Assembly (NCBI GenBank): GCA_022826515.1
Contig: JAJDUT010000135.1
Location: 1 to 64,000 of the forward strand
Source: Candidatus Latescibacterota bacterium
GTDB taxonomy: Bacteria; Latescibacterota; UBA2968; UBA8231
DNA: 64,000 nt
Reading direction: 5' to 3'
The notes beneath the pieces were generated by a model. That model saw only the letters and a program-made list of their open reading frames with translations, had not been told where the DNA came from and did not search any database. Positions 26,067 to 35,555 of this stretch are shown piece by piece. Within the stretch, counting starts at the first letter, position 1. Each line of letters opens with the position of its first letter. Both the position numbers and the translations under genes were made by a program.

Positions 26067-28847
26067 CTACGTCCTCCTCCGCGGCTTCGGCTTGGCCTTG
26101 GCCGTCAGCGGCACCAGCATTTTTTCGTACAGTCCAAATAGATGTTCGACGCGCTCGCGGTCGGAGGTGAAGGCGCTGCGGCGGTAGAGTCTATCGACGG
26201 CGCGGTCGAGGGCTTGGTGTGCTTTGCGGAGGTCGGCGGGCATGAGGTCGGGGTCGTAGAGGTCGGCCAGCGTTGCGTCGGGATGGTTGGCGCGGGCGGC
26301 GAGGACGGCGTCGGCGTGGGGCGCGAGACGCTGTAGGCGTTTTGCAGGGACGGTGGGTAGGGGAAAGGTGTTATACACGAGGCCGATGGAGTAGCGGTAA
26401 TCGCTTTTCAACCGCCCGCCGATATAGCGCAGCCAGCTTACGTGCATGGCGGAGGTGAGCAGGGCGAATAGAGGTTTGCTGGCGTTTTCCACTACTTCCA
26501 CAGCATCGCTTGGAATAGTCGGTGGCTCCATCCAAGCAATGGGGACATATTCCCGCCTTTCTGAACTGACCCTCGGCACGACTAAAAACGGCGCGGTAGG
26601 AATGACGTTGACGTGGTAGAGCGTCGGCGTCTCAGCTAGTGCTTGAGTCGGTTTGCTTTTGCTTGCCAACCGATAGGCGCGGACAGCGGCTATGCGTTCG
26701 CGGACTTTTGGCAGCGTCTTCAGCACTTGGGGCGGCACATCGGCCAAGTGCAATATCCAGCGCTCACCACCCTGCAAAAACTCACGGCTTCCCACAAAAG
26801 GCCGCAGATACGGCTCGGCATCCGGTTCTTCTCGTAGAAAAGCGGCGCGCTCGTCGGCGTTGAAAATGTAGTGACCGCCATCAATGGGCTTGGAGCCGAT
26901 GATAAGTTTCGGCAGCTCATTCAGAGCTTGGGCCGATTCTTTTACCACAACCCGCGAGTCGGCTAGTCCGCCAGCGTCGAACAGATAGGACGAGAGAGCC
27001 GCATGTTTGCTTTCTTGTGGGTCGCTCTTGGGATCGTCGTAGGAAAACAGCCGTTTCTCGCGCGGCGCATCGCTCCGTTTGGCCAGTCCGATAATGACGA
27101 CGTGAACGTGCGCCATGCCGCGAGCGTCCGATCCCCAAGCAAAAGTGCGGTGGGCAAAGGCGATGTCCAACTTGTAGCGGTCGAACAAGATCGGCCAGAG
27201 TTGCGCGACCTGCTCGCCTTGCGTGATGGAGTTGGTCGCCACAAAGCCGATCCGCGCTGCGCTTTGCTGCACGTACTCGCCAGCCTTGATAAACCAAGCG
27301 GTGACGTAGTCGAGCGTGCCGCCGCTTTTACCCAGCGCGGCGATGCGACGCACCTGTTCGCGCTGCTCGGGCGATTGGAACTTCGCACCCACAAACGGTG
27401 GATTGCCGAGCACGTAGGAACATTTCTTCGGCGGCAGCAGTTCGCACCAGTCCGTTTCCAGCGCATCGCCGTGCTGGATGTGCGGCGACTTCTCCAGCGG
27501 AATGCGCGTGTAGGTCTGGCCGAACTCCAAGCTCAGCCGATTGTTCATAATATGGTCCATCATCCACAGCGCGACTTCGGCGATGTGCGCCGGAAACTCC
27601 CCCAACTCAATGCCGTAAAACTGATCCACATCGACCACCGAAAGCAGTTCAGCTAAAACGTCGAGCTGGCCGTGCGGGCGAATCTCTTTGAGCACCTCGA
27701 TTTCCAACGCCCGCAACTCGCGGTAGGCGATGATGAGAAAATTGCCGCAGCCACAGGCCGGATCAAAAAATCGCAGAGTGCCAAGCCGCTGCTGAAAGGC
27801 GATGAGTTCGGGAATGCGGCGGTTATCGCGGCGCGACTGGAGGTGTCGAAACTCCGCGCGCAACTCGTCGAGAAACAGCGGCTCAATGACCTTGAGGATG
27901 TTCTGTTCGGTGGTGTAGTGCGCGCCCTGAGCGCGGCGCTCGTCCTTGTCCATCACCGACTGAAAAAGCGAGCCAAAAATCGCCGGGGAGGTGTCGGACC
28001 AATTGAAATGGCAAGCGTCGATGAGCCGCTGGCGCATGGCGGAATCAAACGAGGGAATGAGTAACGGATCGCGGAACAGGTCGCCGTTGACGTAGGGGAA
28101 GCGGGCGAGGTCTTCGTCGAGGGTTTTGGAACGGCGGTCTTCGGGCGTGTTGAGCACTTGGAACAATTGCGCCAGCCAACCGCCGAGGTCCGAGCCATCT
28201 TCCCGCGTCCGATTTTCCAACAGGTCGAGGAAAATGTCGCGTGGCTCGAAAATGCCAGTGTCATCGGCGAAGAAGCAGAATACGATGCGGACGAGGAATT
28301 GCTCTAGATCGTGGCCCGTGTAGCCGGAGGCAGCCAGCGCGTCGTGCAGGTCGCCAACGCGCTCGGACGCTTTGATGTTGACTGGGTCTTGGTCGCGGAA
28401 GGTCCGCTTCTGCACGCCCAAGATGAAGCCGAACTTTTCGACGTGATTGGGTAGGTCGGCGAGGGCAAAGGCGACGCTTTCGTCTTCGTCGAGGTCGTAT
28501 AGCTCAAACGTCGCAAAGTCGCTCAGCAGGATATAGCGCGGTAGGTCGGCATCCTTGAGACCGGGGAAATAGGACAGGGCTTGGCTCTTGGCCTTGGTGA
28601 GGTCGCGGCCGGCGCTTTTCTGCTCGACGAGCAGTACTCCCTTCCAAAACAAGTCGATAAAGCCGCGCTGGTCGCCGAGCAGTTTAACGGGTTCCTCAAA
28701 CGCGGCAACTCGACGCACCGGCATGCCAAAGACATCGAAAAAATCGCGATAGAAAAGCTGGGTCTGCCCCTTCTCATAACCAGCGCCAGCCCACTCTTGG
28801 GCAAATGTAGCGGCGCGGGCGCGAATTTCATTATAGGACAATCGCAT
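26067..28847 (-). CDS. MmeI-like (type IIL) restriction-modification enzyme, single chain
   Basis: 926 residues from the ATG giving MRLSYNEIRARAATFAQEWA, which fits the family N-terminus; an ATG at 28931 would add 28 unrelated residues. The N-terminal nuclease motif D-X9-EXK is present (DLFWKGVLLVEQK). A helical spacer follows, then a gamma-class adenine methyltransferase with motif I FFDPACGCGNFL and motif IV NPPFVGAKF, then a target-recognition domain and C-terminal helices. Such enzymes methylate one strand and cut about 20 bp away, without separate R, M and S subunits. It lies next to the higBA pair on the same strand. The length is close to MmeI (919), so it looks intact. Confidence 0.9.
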   Translation of the reverse strand: MRLSYNEIRARAATFAQEWAGAGYEKGQTQLFYRDFFDVFGMPVRRVAAFEEPVKLLGDQRGFIDLFWKGVLLVEQKSAGRDLTKAKSQALSYFPGLKDADLPRYILLSDFATFELYDLDEDESVAFALADLPNHVEKFGFILGVQKRTFRDQDPVNIKASERVGDLHDALAASGYTGHDLEQFLVRIVFCFFADDTGIFEPRDIFLDLLENRTREDGSDLGGWLAQLFQVLNTPEDRRSKTLDEDLARFPYVNGDLFRDPLLIPSFDSAMRQRLIDACHFNWSDTSPAIFGSLFQSVMDKDERRAQGAHYTTEQNILKVIEPLFLDELRAEFRHLQSRRDNRRIPELIAFQQRLGTLRFFDPACGCGNFLIIAYRELRALEIEVLKEIRPHGQLDVLAELLSVVDVDQFYGIELGEFPAHIAEVALWMMDHIMNNRLSLEFGQTYTRIPLEKSPHIQHGDALETDWCELLPPKKCSYVLGNPPFVGAKFQSPEQREQVRRIAALGKSGGTLDYVTAWFIKAGEYVQQSAARIGFVATNSITQGEQVAQLWPILFDRYKLDIAFAHRTFAWGSDARGMAHVHVVIIGLAKRSDAPREKRLFSYDDPKSDPQESKHAALSSYLFDAGGLADSRVVVKESAQALNELPKLIIGSKPIDGGHYIFNADERAAFLREEPDAEPYLRPFVGSREFLQGGERWILHLADVPPQVLKTLPKVRERIAAVRAYRLASKSKPTQALAETPTLYHVNVIPTAPFLVVPRVSSERREYVPIAWMEPPTIPSDAVEVVENASKPLFALLTSAMHVSWLRYIGGRLKSDYRYSIGLVYNTFPLPTVPAKRLQRLAPHADAVLAARANHPDATLADLYDPDLMPADLRKAHQALDRAVDRLYRRSAFTSDRERVEHLFGLYEKMLVPLTAKAKPKPRRRT

Positions 28848-28964
28848 GTAAACAGGGCCTTTTGTTTGCGGTGCGAAGTAAGGCCATAGCTTGAGATAGC
28901 GCAGCGGCCAAGTCAAGGAAGCGGGAGCCATGCCAGCACCGGGGATTCCGGCTATATTGGTAGT

Positions 28965-30905
28965 ATGCGGACTATCGATATCGGCGCGGTGCAGCTGAGG
29001 CGAGAAGGGGCCATTCTCTGGGCGATTCTAATCGCTGCTTTCGGTGTGCGCCTAGCCTATCTCTATCAAGCGGTTGACACGCCGCTCTTCGATGTGCTCC
29101 TGATCGACTCCGAATTCTACGACCGCCGCGCCCGAGCCATTGTCGCGGGCGATTGGCTGGGCAACCAGCCTTTCTTTATGAATCCTTTTTACCCCTACTT
29201 TTTGGCCGCTATTTACGCGCTGTTGGGGGCTGAATACTGGTGGGTTGGCTTGGTGCAGGCGGCACTGGGGACGGGAAGCTGCTATTTGATCTATGCGCTG
29301 GGTCGGAAACTGTGGAGCGCGCAAATTGGCCTGTTGGCTGCTGGCATGGCGGCGATCTACCAGCCGTATGTATTCTACGACGGGACGCTGCTGACCGCCG
29401 CGCCGATCACCTTTTTGAATCTCGCGGCCCTGTATTGCTTGGTGCACGCGCAAGGTGCGGCGCGTTGGCTGTTGGGCGCGGGCCTGCTGTTGGGGCTTTC
29501 GGCTACGGCGCGGCCCATGGTCTTGCTATTTGTCGCGGTGGTTGCGGGCTGGTTTGTCGCGCAGGGGGGACGGCGCGGTTGGCGGCAGTGGGGGTTGGTG
29601 GCCGTGGGCTGCGGTCTCGTAGTGGGCACAGTGGCTTGCCGCAACTATCTCGTCGGAGGGGAGTGGCTGCTGACCACGTCCTCGGCTGGGATGAATTTCT
29701 ACGTGGGTAACCACCCCAAGGCCAACGGCATCTATGCACAGGTCGATTTCCTGCCCAGCGCCGAGCCGGATTTGGAGCGCGAAGCGTTTATCCGCGAGGC
29801 CGAGGTGCGCACGGGCCGGGAACTGACCCCGGCCCAAGCCTCCAGATACTGGCTTGTAGCTGGCTTGCGCTTTGCCGTGGAAAATCCCCTCGCATATTTG
29901 GCTCTACAAGGTCGCAAACTCTACATGTTCTGGAACGGAGTCGAAGCGCAAAACAACCTGAGTCTGTACTTGGCGCGGGACTTTGTGCCCCTGTTGCGCT
30001 GGTGCGTTCTGGGGTGGGGGATAGTGGCTCCGTTGGCGGTCGTCGGCTGGGCCACCAGTCGCCGCTCGTCTCTGCTCGATCTGTACTTGGCGAGTTATTT
30101 AGCCGCGTGCCTGCTGTTTTTCACTTCCTCGGAATATCGCTTGCCTGTCGTGCCGGTGATTCTGCTCTACGCCGCTTGCTGGGTTGCGAATGTTGCGACT
30201 TGGGTAGGGAGTGGGTCGCATCGCCGGTTGCTGGGGTCGTGCCTGTTGGTGGCCTTAGTCGCGCTACCGATTAATTATCGGGACGCCGGGGCCGAGCGGC
30301 TGACCCGCAAACGGGTCGATTACTACAATTTCGGTGCCTTGTACCAACGCCGAGGGGATTGGGCAGCAGCCGAGAGCATGTTCCGCGAGGCGCTGCGCAT
30401 TGACCCGTCGTTTGCTCCCGCCGCCTCTGGCCTAGCGGCTGTGTTGGCGCAGCAAGAAGGCGGCGATTCGGACATTAGACGCGGGTTGGATTTCTTTAGC
30501 GCAGGGGAATACGAGGCGGCGATTGCAGTCTTTAGTCGCGCCCGGCCCGCGCCCGGCCTGCACAACAACCTCGGTCTGTGCTATTATCGCCTCGGTCAAT
30601 GGGCTGAGGCTGCCGCGCATTTCCACAAGGCCCTCGCGCTCGACGCTGGCTATGCCCGAGCGCATTTCAATCTCGGCTTGGTGTATGCCAAGCAGGGGGA
30701 TGACCAAGCCGCGGCAAATGCCTTTGGCCAAGCCCTCGAACTCGATCCCGACCACGCCCAAGCGCACTATCGGCGTGGGGAAGTGCTATTGCGCTTGGGG
30801 CGTCCTCATGAAGCGGAAGCCCACTGGGCGTTTTTGCACGCGCGCGATCCCGACGATGCGCGCTTAAAGGCGAAAATCGATTCCATGATGCAGGCCAATC
30901 CGTGA
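28965..30905 (+). CDS. PMT-type membrane glycosyltransferase fused to TPR repeats
   Basis: 646 residues. About ten TM helices (to about residue 440) follow an ArnT/PMT-like first loop with LIDSEFYDRRARAI, FFMNPFYPYFLAAIYAL and LTAAPITFLNLAAL. The C-terminal 190 residues are TPR repeats (VDYYNFGALYQRRGDWAAAE, then three more including AHYRRGEVLLRLGRPHEAEA). It would transfer a sugar or other group from a polyprenyl carrier at the membrane, with the TPR tail recruiting a partner. The last 4 bases overlap the start of the UvrA-like gene. A TATATT -10-like box lies just before the start. Confidence 0.85.
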   Translation: MRTIDIGAVQLRREGAILWAILIAAFGVRLAYLYQAVDTPLFDVLLIDSEFYDRRARAIVAGDWLGNQPFFMNPFYPYFLAAIYALLGAEYWWVGLVQAALGTGSCYLIYALGRKLWSAQIGLLAAGMAAIYQPYVFYDGTLLTAAPITFLNLAALYCLVHAQGAARWLLGAGLLLGLSATARPMVLLFVAVVAGWFVAQGGRRGWRQWGLVAVGCGLVVGTVACRNYLVGGEWLLTTSSAGMNFYVGNHPKANGIYAQVDFLPSAEPDLEREAFIREAEVRTGRELTPAQASRYWLVAGLRFAVENPLAYLALQGRKLYMFWNGVEAQNNLSLYLARDFVPLLRWCVLGWGIVAPLAVVGWATSRRSSLLDLYLASYLAACLLFFTSSEYRLPVVPVILLYAACWVANVATWVGSGSHRRLLGSCLLVALVALPINYRDAGAERLTRKRVDYYNFGALYQRRGDWAAAESMFREALRIDPSFAPAASGLAAVLAQQEGGDSDIRRGLDFFSAGEYEAAIAVFSRARPAPGLHNNLGLCYYRLGQWAEAAAHFHKALALDAGYARAHFNLGLVYAKQGDDQAAANAFGQALELDPDHAQAHYRRGEVLLRLGRPHEAEAHWAFLHARDPDDARLKAKIDSMMQANP

Positions 30906-33019
30906 ACGCTACCCTTTGCGTGCGCGGTGCACGGGCGGGCGGTTTGGCCAATGTCGATATGGACTTGCCGTTGGGCCGGATTATCTGCTTTACCGGTCGC
31001 AGTAGCAGTGGTCGCCGCGCCATGGCCTTAGACATCCTGTACGCGGAGAGCCGTCGGCGCTATATGCAGGCATTGTCTCCGACCGAACGCGAAAGCGTCA
31101 GCGGGACGGCGCGTGCGGATGTAGAAGAAATTTCGGGCTTACCACCAGCCATTTATTTGGGAGCACCGCGCCGTGGACGCACGGTGGGGGACTACTTGCA
31201 GCTAGATGGGATTTTGGCGCAGATCATGCTGGAAGAGGGACAGATGCACTGCCTCGAATGCGGCGGTCGCTGTCACAGCTATGCGGCTGATGAGGTCGAG
31301 CGCGAGGTCGCCCGCGTTCATCCAGATACTCGTTGTTTGGTGCTGGCCCCGTTGGCTCTGCGGAACGAGGGGATGTGGCAACAACTCGTGCAGGCCGGGT
31401 TTACCCGGGTCGCAATCGACGGCCAGGTTCAGCGACTGGAAGGCGACGGGCCAGCATTGCCAAGCGACGAAAGCGAGGTACACGTCGTAGTGGACCGCTT
31501 GGTGCCCGACCCAAATGCCAGCGTGCGCTTTTTAGAAGCCGTGCGCGTGAGCCGTTCGATTTCGTCGGGGCAGACAGTGGTTTGGATGGATGGGACCAGT
31601 GAGATGATGCACTTGAACCAGCAGCCGACTTGCGGCGAATGTGGTCGTCAGTACGAACCGCTAGCCACAACGGACTTCGGCGCAGGCCAACCTTTGGCTG
31701 GTCAAGTGACCTTGCACGGTTGCACTATGAACGAGCTGATGGACGCTCCTCTCGGCTCGTTACGCGATTGGCTGGATGCGACTCAGGGGCACGCCAAAGT
31801 AGAGACTGCGCTTGCCGAGGCCTGCGGCTTGGGGTTGGGGCACCTGCCGTTGCGCCGCCGGCTCGAATCGCTGGCGGCTGGCGAGTGGCAGCGCCTGCAA
31901 TTGGCGTCCTGTCTCAGCAGCGGACTGACGGGCATCCTCTACATTTTAGAAGGTTTGGGCAGCCAGTTATCCGGGGGGATGCTGGACGCGGTCGCCGAGG
32001 GTCTGCGTCGGCTAGTCGCTGGCGGCAATACGGCTCTGTTGTTGGACCACACGCCTGAACTCGTGGCGGTTGCGGACGAGGTCTGGGTATTTGCAGAGGG
32101 ACAGGTGCGGGTAGGGGGAGCGACGGAGGTAGGGTGGGATGAAACGGATGGGGAGCGCGTCGCCGAGCAAGTTAAGCCCGCGTTGGCCATTCGCGGGAAT
32201 GGTGTGGTCGGGTCGCTTGCCATTGAGCTGCCGCACGGGAAGTTGACCTGCGTATGTGGGCCTTCTGGCAGCGGCAAAACCCGCTTGCTGCACGAGGTCT
32301 TGCTGCCACTGCTCAAGGGGCGGTCCGTCGAATACGCTGCCGCTGGTATGCCGAGGAACAGCCGCGTTGTAACGGTGGAAGCCCCAAGCGGCAAGGCTAC
32401 GGTTTTGGAGGGGTTGGGTCTTTTCGGGCGCGTGGCCGATTTATATGCTGCATCGCCGGCCGCGACGGCGCGTGGTTGGGGTCGGGAGACCTTCTTGTTG
32501 GATCGGCCGGGTGGGCGTTGTCCTAGCTGCGAAGGGCGCGGCCAATGCTACTTCGATCTGGAATTCTTAGAAGATATAGCGCTGGTGTGCACCGCTTGCG
32601 AAGGCCGTAGGTACCGAGACGAAACCTGCGAGGTAACTCTGCGCGGCGCGAGCATCGCCGATGTGTTGGGCATGACCTTGGAACAGGCTTGTGCCCACTT
32701 TGTCCGGCACGATCCAATTCGCCCGCGTCTGGAGGCAGCTATCGGCTGCGGCCTCGGCTATCTGCTTTTGGGGCAGGAGGTGCAAGGGTTGGAGCGGGGG
32801 GAATGGTTGCGGCTGCGGCTGGCGCTCGAATCGACGCGGACTTCCCGGCGCACTTGGGTGCTGATTGACGACCCGGCCAGCGGCGATCATCCAGAAGATG
32901 TGTGCGCAATGGTTGGGGTCTTGCGGGAGTTAGTGGAGCGGGGGAACACGGTCGTCGTGGCCGAACAGCATCCGATGGTGCGGGCGGCTGCGGATTGGGT
33001 GGTGGATTTGGCGTGCTAA
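30902..33019 (+). CDS. Degenerate UvrA-like ABC ATPase
   Basis: 705 residues from GTG in a GTGA overlap with the preceding stop; UvrA is about 940. The UvrA order is clear: ILYAESRRRYMQALSPTERE, zinc-finger pairs (CLECGGRC, CGECG, CPSCEGRGQCYF, CTACEGRRY) and two ATPase halves. The first Walker A reads GRSSSGRRAM, with Arg in place of the catalytic Lys (R38) and of the following Ser/Thr. The second, GPSGSGKTRL, is intact. Both signature motifs are altered (AAGEWQRLQLA, ERGEWLRLRLA instead of LSGGE), and the first Walker B lacks the DE. It is unlikely to be the housekeeping excinuclease subunit. A damage-binding, drug-resistance or regulatory paralogue is possible. Confidence 0.85.
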   Translation: MNATLCVRGARAGGLANVDMDLPLGRIICFTGRSSSGRRAMALDILYAESRRRYMQALSPTERESVSGTARADVEEISGLPPAIYLGAPRRGRTVGDYLQLDGILAQIMLEEGQMHCLECGGRCHSYAADEVEREVARVHPDTRCLVLAPLALRNEGMWQQLVQAGFTRVAIDGQVQRLEGDGPALPSDESEVHVVVDRLVPDPNASVRFLEAVRVSRSISSGQTVVWMDGTSEMMHLNQQPTCGECGRQYEPLATTDFGAGQPLAGQVTLHGCTMNELMDAPLGSLRDWLDATQGHAKVETALAEACGLGLGHLPLRRRLESLAAGEWQRLQLASCLSSGLTGILYILEGLGSQLSGGMLDAVAEGLRRLVAGGNTALLLDHTPELVAVADEVWVFAEGQVRVGGATEVGWDETDGERVAEQVKPALAIRGNGVVGSLAIELPHGKLTCVCGPSGSGKTRLLHEVLLPLLKGRSVEYAAAGMPRNSRVVTVEAPSGKATVLEGLGLFGRVADLYAASPAATARGWGRETFLLDRPGGRCPSCEGRGQCYFDLEFLEDIALVCTACEGRRYRDETCEVTLRGASIADVLGMTLEQACAHFVRHDPIRPRLEAAIGCGLGYLLLGQEVQGLERGEWLRLRLALESTRTSRRTWVLIDDPASGDHPEDVCAMVGVLRELVERGNTVVVAEQHPMVRAAADWVVDLAC

Positions 33020-33149
33020 AAACCGCAATGTCGTTGCGACGTATTATCTTGCGAGATGTATCGCTCCTATCTATCTTAAATTGGATATAGTTATTCAAGT
33101 AAACGAGGTGAATGATGCGGTATCTAGGCCCCGAGAAAGGGGCTTTCTA

Positions 33150-33617
33150 ATGAAGGTCGTGCAGAAGTTACAAGAAGAAGTCATCGGCCATCTGGACTTG
33201 GACGGGTATGCCCTATGCGAGCCGCAAGAGTCGGTACTTGACGTACTTAAGAAAATGCGCCACCAACACGTCAGTGCCGTGCTGGTGGAAGAGGATGGTC
33301 GCTTGGTGGGGATTTTTACCGAGCGCGATGTGCTCACCAAGGTAACGGACCAGCCGGCGACGTGGACGCGGCCAGTGGCCGAATTAATGACCTGCGATCC
33401 GCATAGCTTGGATGCTCAGCAGCCGATCAGTAGCGCCCTGCGGCTGATGAATGCTGGCGACTACCGCAACGTGCCAATTGTAGATAAAAACGGTCGCATA
33501 AAGGGAAATTTGCCCCAACACGAGGTCATCCGCTTTCTCACCGATCAATTCCCCGAAGACATCTACAATTTGCCGCCCGATCCCGAGCGCATCGCTCGCA
33601 CCAAAGAGGGAGCCTGA
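33150..33617 (+). CDS. CBS-domain pair protein
   Basis: 155 residues from the ATG after GAAAGGGG; the frame is open upstream to 33081. Two CBS motifs are visible: ESVLDVLKKMRHQHVSAVLV with GIFTERDVL, and PISSALRLMNAGDYRNVPIV. CBS pairs bind adenine nucleotides and act as energy sensors. It sits just upstream of korA, and a second CBS protein follows korB. A small hairpin (GCCCC...GGGGC, about 33130-33145) lies directly at its ribosome binding site. Confidence 0.9.
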   Translation: MKVVQKLQEEVIGHLDLDGYALCEPQESVLDVLKKMRHQHVSAVLVEEDGRLVGIFTERDVLTKVTDQPATWTRPVAELMTCDPHSLDAQQPISSALRLMNAGDYRNVPIVDKNGRIKGNLPQHEVIRFLTDQFPEDIYNLPPDPERIARTKEGA

Positions 33618-33665
33618 GCATGCGCTGCGGATTGAGATTTTTTTCTTTTTAAGGAGGTCGTGTGC

Positions 33666-35540
33666 ATGGTCGAAATCGTGGCCCCATCGGCACCTAGGAG
33701 TAAGCGAGAATACTCGCAAGAAGAGCGCCAATCTGTAGTCATCTCATTTTCCGGCGATTCGGGCGATGGGATGCAGCTAACCGGTGGGCAGTTTACCAAT
33801 ACTTCAGCCGTGGTGGGCAACGACGTTAGTACCTTTCCCGACATTCCCGCCGAAATTCGCGCTCCGGCTGGGACCATTCCCGGCCTGAGCGGCTATCAGG
33901 TCAACTTTGCCGCCAATGATCTCTACACGGCTGGCGACTCGCCCCAAGTGCTAGTGGCGATGAATCCGGCCGCGCTCAAGGCCAATTTGCCCGACCTCGA
34001 GCCGGGCGGGACCATCATCGTCAATACTGATCCGTTCAACCGCAATGGCCTCCGCAAGGCCGGGTACGAGACAAACCCGCTCGAAGACGACAGCCTCAGC
34101 GGCTACGACGTACATCCGGTCCCCTTGACCACGCTGACTCGCAATGCCCTCGCCGATATTGAAGGCATGAGCAACCAAGCCAAGGACATGTGCAAGAATG
34201 CCTTTGTCTTGGGCTTGGTGTTCTGGATGTTCGACCGCCCGCTCGACTACACGCTCAAGTTTTACGAGACCAAGTTCGCCGGCCGGCCCGAGGTCGTTGA
34301 GGCCAATACGAGGGCTTTAAAAGCTGGTTACTACTACGGCGAAACGGCCGAAACCTTTCAGACGCAGATCTCGGTGCCGAAGCGGGAGATTGTCGAGCCG
34401 GGGGTGTACAAGCGGATCACTGGCAATGAGGCGATTGTCTTGGGGCTGGTTACGGCCGCACAAAAGGCTGGCAAACCGCTCTTTTACGGCTCGTATCCCA
34501 TCACGCCGGCCAGCACTATCCTAGAGGGTTTGTCCGCGCTGAAAAACTTCGATGTGCGGACGTTCCAAGCCGAGGACGAGATCTCAGCTATGGGTTCGGT
34601 GATTGGCGCGGCCTTTGCCGGCAGCCTCGCGGCGACTGCCAGTAGCGGTCCGGGGATCGCGCTCAAGAGCGAGGGGATCAACTTGGCCGTAGTTATGGAA
34701 TTGCCGTTGGTGGTCATTGACGTCCAGCGCGGCGGTCCTAGCACGGGCTTGCCCACCAAGACCGAGCAGACCGATTTGCTGGAGGTGCTCTACGGACGCA
34801 ACGGCGAAAGCCCGATCCCGGTCATTGCTCCGGCGACCCCAAGCGAATGCTTCGACATGGTCGTCGAGGCCTTCCGCATTGCCATTCGCTATATGACGCC
34901 GGTTTTTCTGCTGTCCGACGGGTACGTGGCCAACAACTCCGAGCCGTGGAAAATACCAGACCCGGATTTAATCGCGGCCATTGATGCCGAGCCGTACACC
35001 GATCCCGACGACTACCAACCCTACATGCGCGACCCGCAAACCTTGGCCAGGCCCTGGGTCGTGCCGGGGACGCCGGGGATGGAGCATCGGATCGGCGGCT
35101 TGGGCAAGCAGGATGTGACGGGCAATGTCTCCTACGCGCCCGAAGACCACGAGCGCATCGTCCGCGTCCGGGCCGACAAAATCCGCGGCATTGCCGATTT
35201 CATTCCCGAGTTGGAAGTGACCGGCCCCGACCAGGGAGACCTGCTGGTCTTGGGCTGGGGTGGGACCTACGGTGCCATTCGCGCCGCGGTTGAGCAGGTT
35301 CAGGACGAGGGCCTCGACGTGGCCTACGCGCACCTGCGCTACTTGAATCCGTTTCCCCGCAATCTTGGCAACGTGCTCGGCCGCTACAAGCAAGTGTTGG
35401 TGCCCGAGTTAAACTTGGGCCAATTGGCCCTATTGGTCCAAGCGCACTTCCCCGTGCGCGTCGTCAAGTTGAATAAGGTCCAGGGATGCCCCTTCCAAAT
35501 TCGGGAAGTGGCCGACAAAATTCGCCAAGTGTTAAGCTAA
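33666..35540 (+). CDS. korA: 2-oxoacid:ferredoxin oxidoreductase, fused gamma-alpha subunit
   Basis: 624 residues from the ATG 9 bp after AAGGAGG (33651-33657); a GTG at 33660 is too close to that site. The N-terminal third is the gamma domain (VVISFSGDSGDGMQLTGGQF). The alpha pyrimidine-binding domain follows (YGSYPITPASTILEGLSALK, then FQAEDEISAMGSVIGAAFAG) and a C-terminal transketolase-like domain. With KorB it oxidatively decarboxylates 2-oxoglutarate (or a related 2-oxoacid) to the acyl-CoA with reduction of ferredoxin, or carboxylates in reverse. No delta (ferredoxin) subunit is encoded nearby, as is usual for KorAB. Confidence 0.94.
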   Translation: MVEIVAPSAPRSKREYSQEERQSVVISFSGDSGDGMQLTGGQFTNTSAVVGNDVSTFPDIPAEIRAPAGTIPGLSGYQVNFAANDLYTAGDSPQVLVAMNPAALKANLPDLEPGGTIIVNTDPFNRNGLRKAGYETNPLEDDSLSGYDVHPVPLTTLTRNALADIEGMSNQAKDMCKNAFVLGLVFWMFDRPLDYTLKFYETKFAGRPEVVEANTRALKAGYYYGETAETFQTQISVPKREIVEPGVYKRITGNEAIVLGLVTAAQKAGKPLFYGSYPITPASTILEGLSALKNFDVRTFQAEDEISAMGSVIGAAFAGSLAATASSGPGIALKSEGINLAVVMELPLVVIDVQRGGPSTGLPTKTEQTDLLEVLYGRNGESPIPVIAPATPSECFDMVVEAFRIAIRYMTPVFLLSDGYVANNSEPWKIPDPDLIAAIDAEPYTDPDDYQPYMRDPQTLARPWVVPGTPGMEHRIGGLGKQDVTGNVSYAPEDHERIVRVRADKIRGIADFIPELEVTGPDQGDLLVLGWGGTYGAIRAAVEQVQDEGLDVAYAHLRYLNPFPRNLGNVLGRYKQVLVPELNLGQLALLVQAHFPVRVVKLNKVQGCPFQIREVADKIRQVLS

Positions 35541-35555
35541 AGCAGGGAGAGCGAG

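Noticed and set aside
26067..26340. Plus-strand frames opposite the MmeI-like C-terminus, rich in Gly and Val
   Set aside because: They are antisense shadows of a well-conserved gene and have no recognisable motif.
28848..28931. Upstream ATG extension of the MmeI-like protein
   Set aside because: The 28 extra residues are unlike the family N-terminus, and the shorter start aligns with it exactly.
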